Source: Prunella strophiata (taxonomy: Eukaryota > Chordata > Aves > Passeriformes > Prunellidae). From it: a stretch of 64,000 bases of DNA. Location of the stretch: assembly GCA_036583965.1 (NCBI GenBank), contig JAZBQD010000030.1, positions 51,585,551 through 51,649,550 of the forward strand. Reading direction: 5' to 3'. This document shows positions 12,805-25,225 of the stretch, piece after piece; position 1 is the first letter of the stretch; each line of letters starts with the position of its first letter. A model generated the notes under the pieces. That model was not told the origin of the DNA. It ran no database searches and saw only the letters and a program-made list of their open reading frames with translations. A program made the translations under genes and the position numbers.

Positions 12805-12866
12805 GTACATACATCATGACAACTGCCCTGGTGCCCCTCCTGGAAAAAGCAGCTGATGCCAGAGTG
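12805..12866 (+). CDS. DHRS12: DHRS12 coding exon (TYIMTTALVPLL...)
   Basis: 62 nt: two bases complete the Gly of ...NTLG, then 20 codons TYIMTTALVPLLEKAADARV, ending in phase 0. In SDRs this is the long helix between the NNAG region and the strand bearing the catalytic Ser. Acceptor CTTTTAG, donor GTGAGT. Confidence 0.95.
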
Positions 12867-13591
12867 GTGAGTCTGTGATGCTGTTTAAAAGGGGTGTTTT
12901 ACTATTTTTACCTTCTGGCTTGTAACAGCAGTTCTCTGACTGTGTTAGCAATGCAGGATTACTTACAGTGCTGTAAGGATCTCTAAAATCCTCTTGGATT
13001 TTGCTAACAACAACCTCCTGCTCTAAGGCAAAGCTCCTACCTGCTGCTCTCAACCCTTCATTGGGAATCAGAGTAAAACACTTCATTTGGGAACTTACCC
13101 TCTTAGATTCCCTAGGGCAAGTTAGCTCCTGCAGCAGAGTGCAAAATATGTACAACAGGAGTATAGGCTTAAAAGAACTTTACAGATCTTGGTGTACAAT
13201 AAGACAGCAGGTACATTTTTAAAAATGAAATTTCCCAAGTTTTGTATGGCTTCTAATTAGCTTCAGTAAAGGCTAAACATGCAAACTGCAAATAGTGCTA
13301 TTCTGCTATTTTTTTCTCCCCATTCCAAAAGGAAGAAGCTCAAAATTCCTGAAATGAATCAACATCACTTTGAATGAAAATCCCTTCTTAAAAACCTTAT
13401 GTATGTTTCATCTCATCTCCGGGTATGCTCTATTCATGAGCGTAAGCATAATGCAAAGAGTATGCAGAGGAATCCTGCTCTGTAGGGACTTCCAGCTATG
13501 GCCTGAAGACTACATTGCATGCATGAGTGCATCTGTGGGGAGTTCCTGGTTTTGCTTTTCATTCATTTGTTTTTCATTCATTTCATTACAG
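12867..13591 (+). other. DHRS12: DHRS12 intron, 725 nt
   Basis: GTGAGT...CATTACAG. The pyrimidine tract contains a direct repeat of TTTTCATTCATTTC-like units just before the acceptor. Nothing else recognised. Confidence 0.85.
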
Positions 13592-13696
13592 ATAACTGTC
13601 TCTTCTGGGGGCATGCTAGTTCAGAAATTAAACGTATCTGACTTGCAGTCAGGAAATGGGCCATTTGATGGAACCATGGTGTATGCACAGAACAAG
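13592..13696 (+). CDS. DHRS12: DHRS12 coding exon with catalytic Ser, Tyr and Lys
   Basis: 105 nt, 35 codons, phase 0 at both ends. It encodes ITVSSGGMLVQKLNVSDL and then GPFDGTMVYAQNK. The VSSGG segment carries the SDR catalytic serine, and Y-A-Q-N-K is the YxxxK active-site motif (Tyr general base, Lys for cofactor ribose and pKa lowering). All key residues of an active SDR are therefore kept in this exon. Acceptor CATTACAG, donor GTACAG. Confidence 0.97.
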
Positions 13697-14253
13697 GTAC
13701 AGCCCATGGGATTGAAAACAAAGCCCAGCCCTTCTTTGCTAGGCAGCTCATACCATCTGCTTTGCAAAAAGCCTGTTGGTCACTGTTGCTTTCCCATTGC
13801 ATCCAACCCTAAATGCAGATGCACAGGCAATGAATCTTCAGGAGTATGATGGCATGCCCTTAGGAGTGCATACATCTTGCATGGAGGAGAGCATGGCTAG
13901 ACTTTGATTTGATATGAGAGAAGTCCCAAGGGGGGAACCCTGTCTTTAACTGATGAACCCTGTCTGCCTGCTTAGTTCTTGCCCACAGTCTGCAGTAAGT
14001 AGATATAGTCAGTAAAAGCAGTGCAGCTGCTTTAAAAGTAAATTTGTAGCCAGGGTATGGATTGCATTGACTGTGGAACTCTCTGATGAAATTATCCAAT
14101 AAATCCAGCCAGGATGAACGAGGGTATATTTCTGCTGTACATAAATGCTCTGGTATTTATGGCACATTTGATGTAGTTTATTTCCCTGGGAACTAATTTG
14201 GTGGACAGGCTGTTGAACTCCATGCTAGCGTGGCTCTTACTGCTCTCTCCTAG
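13697..14253 (+). other. DHRS12: DHRS12 intron, 557 nt
   Basis: GTACAG...CTCTCCTAG. No repeat or additional exon recognised. Confidence 0.85.
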
Positions 14254-14344
14254 AGACAGCAAGTTGTCCTGACAGAACAGTGGGCAAAGGCTCACAGAAA
14301 TATCCATTTCTCCGTGATGCACCCCGGCTGGGCAGACACTCCAG
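14254..14344 (+). CDS. DHRS12: DHRS12 coding exon (RQQVVLTEQW..., HPGW)
   Basis: 91 nt, entering in phase 0 and leaving one base of a codon. It encodes RQQVVLTEQWAKAHRNIHF, then SVMHPGWADTP. The HPGW.DTP segment corresponds to the SDR PG motif that follows the beta-6 strand and contacts the cofactor. Acceptor CTCTCCTAG, donor GTAACA. Confidence 0.96.
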
Positions 14345-15654
14345 GTAACATCTGCTTCACACTCTCACAATATTTTTTTTCTTTTCAGGATTAGTTTAGA
14401 AGCAAAGAGAAATGAAACTTCCTAGTGTATTTTTCCAACAGGTGCAGTAATTTCTTTTTTCCAGACTGGTGCATGAAGTAGTTTTGTATCCCCTTGGTGG
14501 CTCTATTCTGCACAGTGTCTGCTAGCTGTGTATACCTAGAGAATAATAATGGGCAGTGAATGCTTCCAGCCCTGCACAAATGCACAGCAGAGACACAGTT
14601 CTTTAAGGTAACCTTTAAGTTACATCTGTAGTGGAACTGTTAAACACACAGATGGAGCTTCTGCCTCTGTAAGTACCAATATGCAGACACTGGGAATTTG
14701 TGTGGGCATGTAGGAGAATGCAGCACTGTGCAAGCCCTCTGCTCTTCTCTAAACATTTACTGGTGCTGAGAAGCAGTTTGGCCATTCAGCCCATTGTCTG
14801 AGCTGCAGCTGTTCTTCAGTGACTGTGCCTGAGCAGGTGGGCCAGCGTCAGTCAGGCACTATGCATGTTGCATTCCCCAATGTTTCCAGCCCCCAGTGCC
14901 CAAGCTTGGGATGCAGAATAGCAGTTACATCTCTAGGTCTTTTATAGGGATGCAGTTTCCAAAATCTGCTTCTGACAACAGAAGCATTTACCCTGTCTAC
15001 TTTACACTTGAAAATAGCCCTTTCCAACTAAATATCCTGGTACTTATTTTTTCTTTAAAATACATTTATTTTTGCACTTCTTTGCAGATTTCAAACTGTA
15101 ATGAACCATAAAGTTAGCCCACCTAAAGTTCAAAGACTCTCCAACCCCCAGAAATAAACACCTACATTGGATAGGCCCACAGTCATCATCTGTTGGACAA
15201 AATAAAATGAAGCCAGAGTTTAGACAAGGAAGTAAGCAATTTTTAAATACAGTGCTGCAACTGGTTTCCTAAAACTGATGAGAAAAGAAGAGATAAAAAT
15301 CCCATTACAATACTGCTTTTTGGAATTTCTGTTTTCCCCGTGTTTACAATGGAATTGGCAGAGGAACCTCTTACAGATCCTGTTGTCAGTTTTGTCCCTG
15401 TAATTTGACCCAAACAAACAAGTGGTGGATCATCTGGCAGCTTAGTGCTGTTCTCCCACAAGCCATCCTACTCCCAGATAGGGGAAAATACTCATCTTCT
15501 TCCATAAGCTCCAGAGAAGCCTCCTCTCCTTCCTACACACAAAGTGGCAACTTGAAGGTGTTTTGGTTTTGGGATTTTGGATGGTTTTTTGGGGTTTTTT
15601 TGTGTCAAAAAAGCCTTGCATGGCAGGCCACCGTTCCATTGTTATCCTTTCCAG
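14345..15654 (+). other. DHRS12: DHRS12 intron, 1.3 kb
   Basis: GTAACA...CCTTTCCAG. A T/G-rich stretch lies at about 15560-15602. No repeat family recognised. Confidence 0.85.
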
Positions 15655-15792
15655 CTGTGAGGTCGTCCATGCCCGATTTCTACGAGAGGATGAAGAACTC
15701 ACTGCGCACAGAGGCCCAGGGAGCTGACACCGTGCTGTGGCTGGCGGTGTCGGCTGAAGCAACAAAGCTGCCCAGTGGCTTGTTCTTCCAAG
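15655..15792 (+). CDS. DHRS12: DHRS12 coding exon (C-terminal SDR region)
   Basis: 138 nt: two bases complete Ala, 45 full codons, then one base of Asp. It reads VRSSMPDFYERMKNSLRT, then EAQGADTVLWLAVS, and ends PSGLFFQ. The E-AQGADT-LWLA helix and the PSG.FFQD turn are diagnostic of the DHRS12/DHRS13-like SDRs. It is more GC-rich than the introns around it. Acceptor CTTTCCAG, donor GTGAGG. Confidence 0.96.
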
Positions 15793-18359
15793 GTGAGGAG
15801 CAGTGTCTCACAGTGCACAGACTGGAGATCCCCAGCCTGCCTGAGCTTAGGATCTCTGTCTGGCCTGGAAGGGGATGCAGGCTGCACCAGGCAGCTTGTG
15901 CAAAGGATAAAGCATTCCTCAAAGTTGTTTCAAGTCTAATGTTCGAGTGAGCATTGTGTTAAATTGTTACATTCCTGCTTTTGTCCTCTGAAGTAGCTGA
16001 TAGAGACTTCAAAGCATTTCTTTAGGGAGGGTTGGGGACTTTTGTAATGAAAATGGCTGCATGTAGGACTGTGCCAAGGGAAAGTGAATCACAGCAGTCA
16101 AACAGCATCTTTTATGATGCTAGGAAATGAGCATCTTTCTCACAGAGCACTGGGAGTTGGCTCTGCTTTGACAGGTTCTTCTTCCTATTGTTCCATGCTA
16201 GCTAAAACTGCCAATTCCCCCTTTCTCTAACACTGGGCAAAGATTTGAGCACAGTGGCATTTTTGGCACTGTGAGCTTAGGGAATGGAAAAGTAGGGCAG
16301 AGCCTTTCTTTTCTCCCAGGCAAATGACAGGCATCTTTGTAGGAGCAGCTGGAAGCGGGAATGCCTCAATGGTGATGCAGGTCAGTCCATAAAGAGAAAG
16401 CTCAGGGTGATTTCTTACAGAAGCTCAGTACTTCTGTTGGATGTGGCACTCAAATCCTGATTCACTGAATTTCTATGGGGAGAATGCAGGAAGCTCAGAC
16501 TTTTCTGCATTTGGGTTGACTTTGTCCCTTCTGTCCCACAGACAGTCACACAGGGTTGGCTGACAGATACTTAAATGGATATTTTCCATGTCAGCATGTG
16601 GTTCATGTGGAAACCCCACATCCCAGCTGGTCAGTCTTCTTTGTAGAACCAGGCTTTGCCTTTCTTTTAGTCCGATCACTTTCTTCTGGTCCTAATGCTT
16701 CTGCTCAGTTGTTCTTTCTGTTTCTTTCATAATTTCACCAGGCTCTTCCCTTTGGCCTTTTTCTGCTCCCAGCTTTGGTAAACAGGGAACATGCCCTGCC
16801 TCTTCAGCTAAAGCTACTGACTTTTGAGAACTTTGGTCCTGACATGACTGCTCTTAAAGTTGCAAGAGAAGTTCTGAGTCTATGTCTTGTGCTTATTAAA
16901 TAGTGGTGAAGTCAGCTATTTCTTGCTTCTATGGCCTTTTGAAAGGCACAGCTTAGCACTCTTCAGGCCCTTTCAGTGAAGGGTTTGGGGTGCAGGAGCA
17001 CTTTGCCACAAACCCCATGCTTTTGATCCTAGGCAGCCATTTTCCAAATCAGTCTCAGTTTCCCTCCATTTTCTGCATTCTCTTTTTCTGTTCCCTCTGA
17101 GAGCAAACCAAAGCCAGCTTTTTTTTTTTTTTTTTTCTTTCCCCTGAGAAAATAATAAAGGGAAGTGAGAATTCTAGTACTACCAGAATTCTCTGCATCT
17201 GCTAAAATATATAAAAAATGCTTAACAGAGACCTGCTTTCCAAAGACTAGAAGCATCTTCTCTGTGATGCTGAACTTGGCTTTCATACCTAGTTCCCAAA
17301 CTTTAGGCTACTGGAAGCAATATGGCTAGGTGGGAAGCTGTTCATAATCAGCTTCATGGTGGAGAAGGGAACGTTCCTCTCTCTCTCTCCTCAGTTTTCC
17401 ATGAGCAGAAGTTGTGTTGTGTGCAATCAGGTAGACATTTGCTCTTAAGAGAGAAAATATCTTCTCTCCTGGGAAGCCCAGTGGCAGCCTGATAGGTTTT
17501 CAGGGAAATCTGCTGCCCAGGGTTGCAACAGTTTGTTCTTTTTATCTCAGCTGGCCGCTGCAGAAGTTGGGCTCACTAAGTAGACTTAACAGTGCTGCAC
17601 CAGTGCTCTGACTGTTGTTCCACAGACACCTGACAGCACTGTCATAAGGCTCCCAGGCTCCAGACACCATGTTTTTGGAGAGGAAGATCCCTTAGAGTGG
17701 ATGGTGGTGTATTTACAGAGTGAGTGACAGGCATGAGATTTGGAAAACCAAGCAAAGCATCAAACTGAGCGAACTTGGTTGGATACGTGTCACTTATGGT
17801 GACTGGGCAATAAGACCAAGTTCCTTTGCATTTAGAATTTACCCCTTGTTTCTAAGGATGAAAGTAAGCATTTTAAGATTGAAAATAATTCTAACTACAA
17901 AGTCCCAGCTGGGGATTTGTACAGTTCTAGAAACCTTATCCAGGAGGTAAGGAAAAATGTTGTTTCAAGTGCAAAATCATCCTCTGCCTGCAGCAACAAG
18001 CTCCAGCTATTGCTCTTTGCCTGCAGGTGCTGCACTAGTGATAAGCATAACCCCACAAGGAAGCCTTCCTTTTCCTAAACTGTCCCCAGCTGTAAATGGG
18101 AGCTTGCTGCACAGTCCAGGTCATACTGTGCTACAGAAAAATCACTCTAGCTCCAAAATACAAATTGAATTGGTTTAATTTTTGGTTTAGAAGATATGCT
18201 TAACTAGCATTATTTACAGCTACCTACATGGTTAATTTTCCTGGCTTCAAGACCATGAGATATGTATGGGCAGTACAGAGTCTATCAGAAAAACCTCCTT
18301 TCTGCTATAAGAGAGTTAAATGTACCCATAAGGTTTTTTTTCCTCTTCTTTTCTTCCAG
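15793..18359 (+). other. DHRS12: DHRS12 last intron, 2.6 kb
   Basis: GTGAGG...CTTCCAG. It contains an 18-base T run at 17119-17136 followed by CTTTCCCC. No transposon or additional exon recognised. Confidence 0.85.
17119..17136. repeat. T18 homopolymer
   Basis: Run of 18 T in the last DHRS12 intron. Confidence 0.85.
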
Positions 18360-18487
18360 ACAGGCAACCAGTCCCTACACACTTACCCCTAGCATACACC
18401 CACAGTCCACCAGAGGATGAAGAGAAACTAATGGAGATGCTGGAAGAGTTCTCTCAGAAGTTTAAATCTGTTTCTCCAGGAATTTAG
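18360..18487 (+). CDS. DHRS12: DHRS12 terminal coding exon and stop
   Basis: 128 nt: two bases complete Asp, then RQPVPTHLPLAYTHSPPEDE and a C-terminal tail ending FKSVSPGI with TAG at 18485-18487. The human protein ends similarly with an acidic, helix-prone tail (EEEKLIEILEQLAQTFK), and this copy runs a few residues longer. With the six earlier exons, 232 residues of DHRS12 are encoded in the window, all in one frame with no stop or frameshift. Confidence 0.95.
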
Positions 18488-18731
18488 TGTCTCTGCTGAC
18501 ACAGTGTCACCACAAATCTTCTAATTACACAGTAATCTGCTGTTGAGGGGAAGTAGGATGCCACAGGCCTGTTAAAAATGAATTGGGTTCAGGTGTTCTC
18601 ATAATGAGGTGGTAGAGAGGCACCTGTGTAATTCTTCTCTGCTGCCAAGTCTCTCCCATTGTGAATATGCAGCTGCTGCTTCAAGACACACTAAGGTTGT
18701 GTTCTTTGGATTGGAAGAAAAATTGAGAGGC

Positions 18732-18737
18732 ATTAAA
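18732..18737 (+). terminator. DHRS12: Candidate DHRS12 poly(A) signal ATTAAA
   Basis: ATTAAA lies 245 nt after the stop codon, the nearest variant poly(A) signal on the gene strand. A canonical AATAAA is found only at 19865, so this may be a proximal site or chance. Confidence 0.3.
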
Positions 18738-19864
18738 ATAAGCCCTGAGACTTTGTAAAGTTACCTAGAATAATTTAAAACACTTGGCACAGAGAAATGC
18801 AGAGGAGTGTACTTTCAGTAGCCTTCATGAAGGACTTCAGGAAAGAAGTGGGAATGTTTTAAACAACTTTTAACTGCTGTATTTGACAGGTTGGTGGCTT
18901 CCTTCACCACATGAGGGTGATTGGGTTCAAGCATGTAACTGGGAATGCAGAAACTCTCTTGCAGAGCCTGCTTAGTTTAAAGGGAAGGATTCCTCATGGC
19001 CTTCAGATTCTATAAATTAGTGCTGGTATGCAGAAGTGATCTGCTTCCTCATGTTTAAACAGCAAGAATTTAGGAACACTGCCAAATGCCTTCCACATTA
19101 CTTTATGGAGCCAGGGCTAAATATTATCCCATTTATGTCAAAATACCATGAAGTAGGAGGTTTCAACACAACACACCCAGACATGGCTGGATCCAGCAGA
19201 GAAATGGCTGCATGATTGTAGGCACAAAAAGAAACAACATGCTAAGGTGTACCTGCTTGCCATTTCTGTGAGAGATTAAAGGGAATTGTTTTTATGAATG
19301 GATTAAGAGGGGAAGGGAGCACTGGCGTGGTACAGGTTTTAGAGGAGAATCCACCTCCTGATGAGAGGCTTGTATTTTGTCTGGATGTGTTTACTTCCAG
19401 ACACAGAGGACAGGATTCATCCTACCTGATCTGTGGACATTTGAATTACTCACTGAGTTTCTCACTGTAAATCAGACTAAGTCTTTCTGGTGGGACTCAT
19501 TTTGTCTTAATTATTTCAGATTTACTGCAAAGACTATTATTAACAAAGGTAACACCTTTTCTCCTGAACTGAATGTGTTTATTGACCAGCTGCCTCCAGA
19601 ACCCAGCCAAGTTCCTGCAGTGGCTCACACCAATGTGGTAGGACCAAGAACCTAAACACAAATATAACACAGATGTTCTTGAGCTCTCTGCAGTGACTGG
19701 CAGCTAAACACTGGTGATGGACAGAGGAGAGCTCCTTCTGTCTGCTTTATGTAATGTAGTTTCCTCCTGGCTGATGGTATTTCCTCATTATTCAAATGTC
19801 TCCTATTAAGTATCAGTTTAAGAAAAAAACTGCTTTTTTCAGCCTATTGTCCAATCTCCCTAGA

Positions 19865-19870
19865 AATAAA
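19865..19870 (+). terminator. DHRS12: Candidate distal DHRS12 poly(A) signal AATAAA
   Basis: First canonical AATAAA on the + strand after the DHRS12 stop, 1.38 kb downstream. Without transcript ends it cannot be told from a chance hexamer in AT-rich DNA. Confidence 0.3.
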
Positions 19871-20640
19871 GACTTTACTGTCAGAGAGGCCCTGAGGAAA
19901 ATTTTCCCATGATAAGCAGTGCTGAGACAAGTGAGGCTGGGTCAGCATTCAAGTTATTGCCTCATTTATAAACTTAACTCCTTCTTGCACTACAGTGAAA
20001 GAAAACAACAGCAAGGCTTGTACAGAGGTTTATTTCCTGAAAATCTGGTATTAACATTTTCTGTGGTTTCAGCTGTTAAATACAGTTACCCAAAACAAGA
20101 GCATGGCTGGAAGCATATATAGTAACTACATTTCTTAACCCAATAGCTGAAAGGCTAATAAAAACATTTGCATTATTTAGTATTTACATCAGTTTACTTC
20201 TCAGCTCTGCAGTACAGAAGAAGAGTTTAATGACTGGTATTTAAATAGTTCATAAAAGTAAAAACTGTGCACTATATCTGTATATATTTAACACATTTTA
20301 GTCCACGTTCTGCACTAGAGTATTTGAATAGCCTATTTTTCATTTTGTGTCACAGCTTAAAAATGAAGCCAAAGATAAGAAAACTGCTTTAATCAAAGTT
20401 TGGTCACAGTGTCAAAGAGCAACATGCTGTGGTTTAAGAGCACTTCTGATTTAAAAAAGAACTAAACCTATGGGAACAGCAAGTAGAAACAAAGTCCAGA
20501 GTGTCACACACTTTGGTATTATGGTCCTGCTGATGCTTTACTTCAGCCTAATTCCACGACAGCAAACGTGGCATGTGGCTGCAAGCCAGCGAGAGGATTT
20601 GTCTAATGCAATCCAGAATGACTTGCACCTTCATGTAAGT

Positions 20641-21040
20641 GAATCCATTTACAGACTCACAGATTATGCGGAGTCAGAAGGGACACACAGGGATCATGCA
20701 GTCCAACTCCTGGCCCTGTACAGGACACCCCAAGAGTCACACCATGTGCCTGAGAGCACTGTCCAAATGCTTCTTGAACTCTGTCAGGCTTGATGCTGTG
20801 ACCACTTCCCTGGGGAACCCAGTGCCCAGCCATGCTCTGGGTGAAGAACCTTTTTGTAACATCCAACCTAAACCTCCCCTGACACAGCCTCAGGCCATTC
20901 CTTTGGGCCCTGTCACTGGTCACCACAGAGAAGAGATCAGTGCATGCCCCTCCTCTTCCCCTCACAAGGAAGTTGTAGACTGTAATGATTACTCCCCTCA
21001 GTCTCCTCTTCCACTTTTAAAACTTTATGAACAAAACAAA
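20641..21040 (-). mobile_element. CR1 LINE 3' fragment, antisense
   Basis: The + strand reads as the reverse complement of a CR1 3' end: 'gactcacagattatgcggag' (degenerate form of the CR1 tail), 'gatcatgcagtccaactcct', 'tctgtcaggcttgatgctgt', 'tgaagaacctttttgtaaca', 'tccaacctaaacctcccctg', then 'cagtctcctcttccactttt'. It is diverged and 5'-truncated. Open frames here on both strands are repeat shadows. Confidence 0.82.
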
Positions 21041-24000
21041 AATAGCATCCAGTGACAGATGATGAGAAAATGAAGGTGGCACAGGTCCTTGCTAAGCAGT
21101 GCACACTGGGAGTTTGAGAGCACGCCTGGTTCATGGGAATGGAATTACAGGCACAGCAGCTGCTCTTGCCACCCTTTCCAGTCCACTCACAGCCCAACAC
21201 ACAGCCCAACACACTGACCTCACTCCGACAGCTTCACATTTTTCTTCATTTCATGAAGTCACCTAGTTGGGAAGTTTGGGATCAAACTTGGGGATCTTGC
21301 ACAGAAATGTAGCACCACAGAGCACATGTGGAGTTGGTAATTTCTCTACACCCTAATGGAAAGGCACAGCCCATCATCAGTGCAGCAGGACTGACTGCAG
21401 TGATGTAGGGAGGGGCCACTGCAATTTCTCTTTTTGTCTTGGATGAAAATTTTAGGAGGTCAGTGTAACAGGTATCAAACAATTTTGTAAACTGCATTTT
21501 GTCTTTAGTTTCATTTTTGGATCATCTTTATTCATTGTTAAAAAACCCAATAAACTAAATCAACCTGCTGTTGATTAAAGGTGTAAAAACTTGTTTGTTG
21601 TTTGCCTTTGAATGGGGGCACTCCCATATATACCTCACAATTTTGGAGTAAACTGCAAATACCAGTTGTTGGCATTTGCAGTAACACAAACTCCAGTTTC
21701 TGTGTTCTACTCAGTGGGAACAGGTGTGAGCAGGGCCGCCCCTTCCTGTTAAACAAGGCTCAGGTGGGATTTTGAATATGCACTGCCTGGGCTCAAAGGG
21801 AGTTTTGCTGTATCATTCATTATAGCCTGATAAGTCAGTCCTGCAAACCTCAATGTAAATACATTTATTTGGTGGGGGACAGTCCCAGCCATTTCAAATG
21901 TCAGTACAAGCACTAATTTGTATTTTTGTAATGACAAAGCCTTTCTAAAAGCCATGGCACTTGAAGCAGTACTAGTTTTCCTTAAGCAGTGCTGAACTTG
22001 GTGAGTGGAGAGTGAACATGTTCTTTCAGGGAACAACCTGATGGAACAGTGAAGGAGGGCAGTTCAGTCTGTAAGTTCCTCTGTGCGTTACTCTCTCACC
22101 CTCCCTTCAAAAATAAAGCACCCCATCTCGTGACACTGGATCATACCTAAAACCAGTGCTGGTCAACATCCACCCACAGTCATTTTAGACAGGCAGTTTC
22201 CACTCTGGCAGAGCACAGTTTTGCATCTTCCCTAGCTCAGCTCACAGTATTTCCTGTTTGTCTCAGGCTTTCATCTCTCGCTTTGTTAGGAGAGGTAATT
22301 CTGGGCACATTCAAGCGGAGCCAGCAACTGATTACAGGAGATAATTTTAAAATGCAACTAAGATGACTCGAAAACTCTGTATTCCTGTAGTCACCCAAAA
22401 AACACTGATCTAGACAATGAGAGAAAGAAGGCTTTGAAAAGGCACCAAATCTGATAGGGAGCAAGTGCAACAAAAACACTTCTGGGACTAAAAGTGATCA
22501 AATCCAAGAACTTCAATTTGTGAAGTAGGTCAGGATTTATGTTCCTCTCTCTAGAGGGAGCCATCAGATAAAGAAAAATGATGTATTCCTCTGAAAGAAG
22601 TGTGTTTTCTCTCAAAACAGAAGCTAATGCTCAGCTTTACAAGGGGGCACAGTGTCAGCCTGGCCAAAGGTCTTCAGCAGCACAGGTTCCTACCCTGCTG
22701 CCAGGAGAAACAACTCAAACCTTTGCTGCACTGGCAGTGCCAGTGCCATCTCACAGATAAAAATATTGTCCAAAGAGGGGAAGAGTGGTAAAACCTGCAC
22801 TTGTGCAAACTTCAGGGAGAGAGGTCCCAGGCAGTGCCATTTTCTTTGATGGTTAAAAATCTTGAGCATCGTCCCTTTACCTTTCAGCTCAGAATCCACA
22901 ATCCACAGGGAGCCTTGGAGTGATGCACAAAATCATGCAATTCCTCTGCTGCCCAGACACCATTTCCTTTGGGCTGCTCACCCACTGCCAGGCACTCAGA
23001 GCAAGAATTTGTACAGGCAAAAGACATGTCCATACAACAGCTGTCATTTTTATGACAAGTCACAGAACAGGTAGATGAATGAATCCAGTCAAAACTCAAT
23101 AAACCAAATTCCTCATTACCCACATAGAGAAGGAAAAGAAATAGCCAAAAGCTGATAGAAAATAATTTAGTGGGGTTGATACCACAATTTATTCAGCTAC
23201 ACTGGAGACACTTATTTACATAATGAAAAGGTACTGCAAAGTGTTACAATGTAGTTGGTAGAAGGTCAAATTGTTGAGCAGCATTCTTATAAAACACTGA
23301 CCTGAACAAAGCCAGTAAGAGCTTTTTTTCATATAAAACCCTCTAATCAAAAAGACAGCAAAGCTCACAAGATATTGGTCAGTATGACAACTTACCAAGC
23401 AGAGTCAGAAACAAGGCTCAGCCTTTGGAAAGCTAAACCACAGCCAAAACTAGTGCTAATGATAAAGATGTAGCAAGGAGTTTGTGAACTTGTTTATTTG
23501 TGAAAATTTCCTAATTACTTGGCTGTGGCAACCCCACAGAATTTTCTTGGGACAGGACAAAATAGGGGTGTTAGCAATGGGTTTTTCACATCTGAAGGAA
23601 GCCCTGACCTGTGATAAAATGGAAGTATAAAGGTGATAAACCCTTAAATAAATTCAGATTATTTAATATCTAAAGAACAAATAACTGGAGAGACTATCTT
23701 CATAAGGCCTGACACCTCTTCTGTACCATCTCAGTACTAATCTGTCTCTTCCCCATCCTCTTAATATCGACGTGCTTATGCATTTAATGCAGTCCTGAAA
23801 AAACTACTTGAGGTAGATAAATATTATTTGGCAATTGAACCAAAGAACAAGAAATGGAAGTCAAGTCTTCATAGACTGGAACTCTATGTTCCTTGTGGCT
23901 TCTGGATCTGGACCATGTCTGCTGGCTGGCTTACAGTACTGGGATGGGGGTTAGGTTTGGCTTTATACAGTTCTGATGAATATTCTTTTCTATACTGTAG

Positions 24001-24793
24001 GTGTTTTTTGTTTTGGTTTGGGTTTTTTTAGGTTTTGTTTCTATGCTGATAACATTCTTTCTTGGTATTCCCTCTTTGCACAGACTTTGCCAGGACTGTG
24101 CTCTCTTATTTTCATTTTGGTTTGAGTTCAATGTCCCTACTTGGCAGCAATTTCAATTGAACTCAATCCCTTTCTCTTCTGAGCAGTACAATGTGTCCTG
24201 CAGCAAACAAAATTTCAGAGATGGCCAAAGACTGGTCACAAGGGAAAATCCACAAACTGGGAAAATGCAATGAAGTCACATTTGATCACACAAAGTTAAT
24301 CTCAAATCCCAGAACTTCAGGTTATTGGCAAACTAGAGACTTTTTTTTTTTTTTTTTCTGAGGAGGAGCAAAGATTTCCTGCCAACATTCACAAGATGCA
24401 ATTTTGAAGAGAAAAATCTCTGTCTTCCTCAATATTATGTAAGAGGTCATCACTGAAGGGACTAAGCACATCAATGCATTCTGAAAAACGGATCAAGTTT
24501 GTTGTTACTGTTGCATCTTCTAAGTCCTAATTGAAAACATCCCATGTTCTCAATGTGGTCGGAAAGGACGTGGCCTGTAAAACCACACATTGTAGCCCTA
24601 TTTTCTGTGTGCTACAAAACAGAACTTTGCTTGTTGGTATGCAAATCCTGTTTGGAACAGTGAGGCCAGAGAGAGGTAATATTTGCTAATTTGTTAGTAA
24701 CTAATTTGGTAGTAGTTTAGATTTAAGGAAAGATAGTTTTGGTTTTTTTCCTTCTCTAAGCAATAGAGTAGACACAGGCATTAAGTGGACTTT
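21041..24793. other. Intergenic, convergent region
   Basis: No gene, RNA gene or named repeat recognised. A T17 tract is at 24341-24357. TTTATT hexamers (minus-strand AATAAA) near 23189 and 23492 are possible distal WDFY2 poly(A) sites but unsupported. Confidence 0.6.
24341..24357. repeat. T17 homopolymer
   Basis: Run of 17 T in the intergenic region. Confidence 0.85.
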
Positions 24794-25197
24794 GAATCAC
24801 AGAGTGGCTGAGGTGGGAAAGAACCTTCAAAGGTCATCTGGTCCTGCTCAAGCAGGGTCACCTAGAGGTGGCTGCCCAGGGTCATGTGCAGTTGGGTTTT
24901 CTCCAAAGATGGAGAACCCACAAACTACCTGCCTGGCCAGTCTGTGCCCATGCTCAGTCACCCTTGCAGTAAAAATTGTCTCCTGATGTTCAGAGGAAAT
25001 CTGTGTTTCAGTTTGTCCCCACTGCCTCTGGCCCTGTCAGTGATGAGATCCCTCTGAGCCTTCTTTTCTCCAAGATGAACAGTCTCAGCTCTCCCAGATA
25101 TGCTCCAGTATCTTTCAACATTTCAGTGGCCCTTTGCTGTACTCCATACAGTAGTTTCATTTCTCTCTTGTACTGGGAAGCACAGAACCAGACACAG
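24794..25197 (-). mobile_element. CR1 LINE 3' fragment, antisense, next to A-tract
   Basis: The + strand begins GAATCACAGAGTGGCTGAGG and continues 'aaccttcaaaggtcatctgg', 'agcagggtcacctagaggtg', 'gatccctctgagccttcttt', 'ctccaagatgaacagtctca', all recognisable as the reverse complement of a CR1 3' end. It is one of the better-kept copies here. An A-rich tract adjoins it at 25198-25225. Confidence 0.85.
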
Positions 25198-25225
25198 AAA
25201 AAAAAAAAAAAAAAAAGAAAAAAAC
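25198..25225. repeat. A-rich homopolymer tract
   Basis: An uninterrupted A run of about 20 bases, then G and another A run, directly abutting the 5' side of the antisense CR1 fragment. CR1 does not normally carry a poly(A) tail, so this is probably an independent simple repeat. Confidence 0.8.

Larger units (their letters stand above)
18488..20640. other. DHRS12 3' flank / UTR
   Basis: Non-coding sequence following the DHRS12 stop. It carries candidate + strand poly(A) signals ATTAAA at 18732 and AATAAA at 19865 and 20157. No other gene or named repeat is seen. Confidence 0.6.

Noticed and set aside
13370..13849. 159-codon plus-strand open frame
   Set aside because: Only 13592-13696 is coding (DHRS12 exon); the rest is intron read-through.
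15405..15950. 181-codon plus-strand open frame
   Set aside because: It is the 15655-15792 DHRS12 exon read through into flanking introns, not a separate gene.
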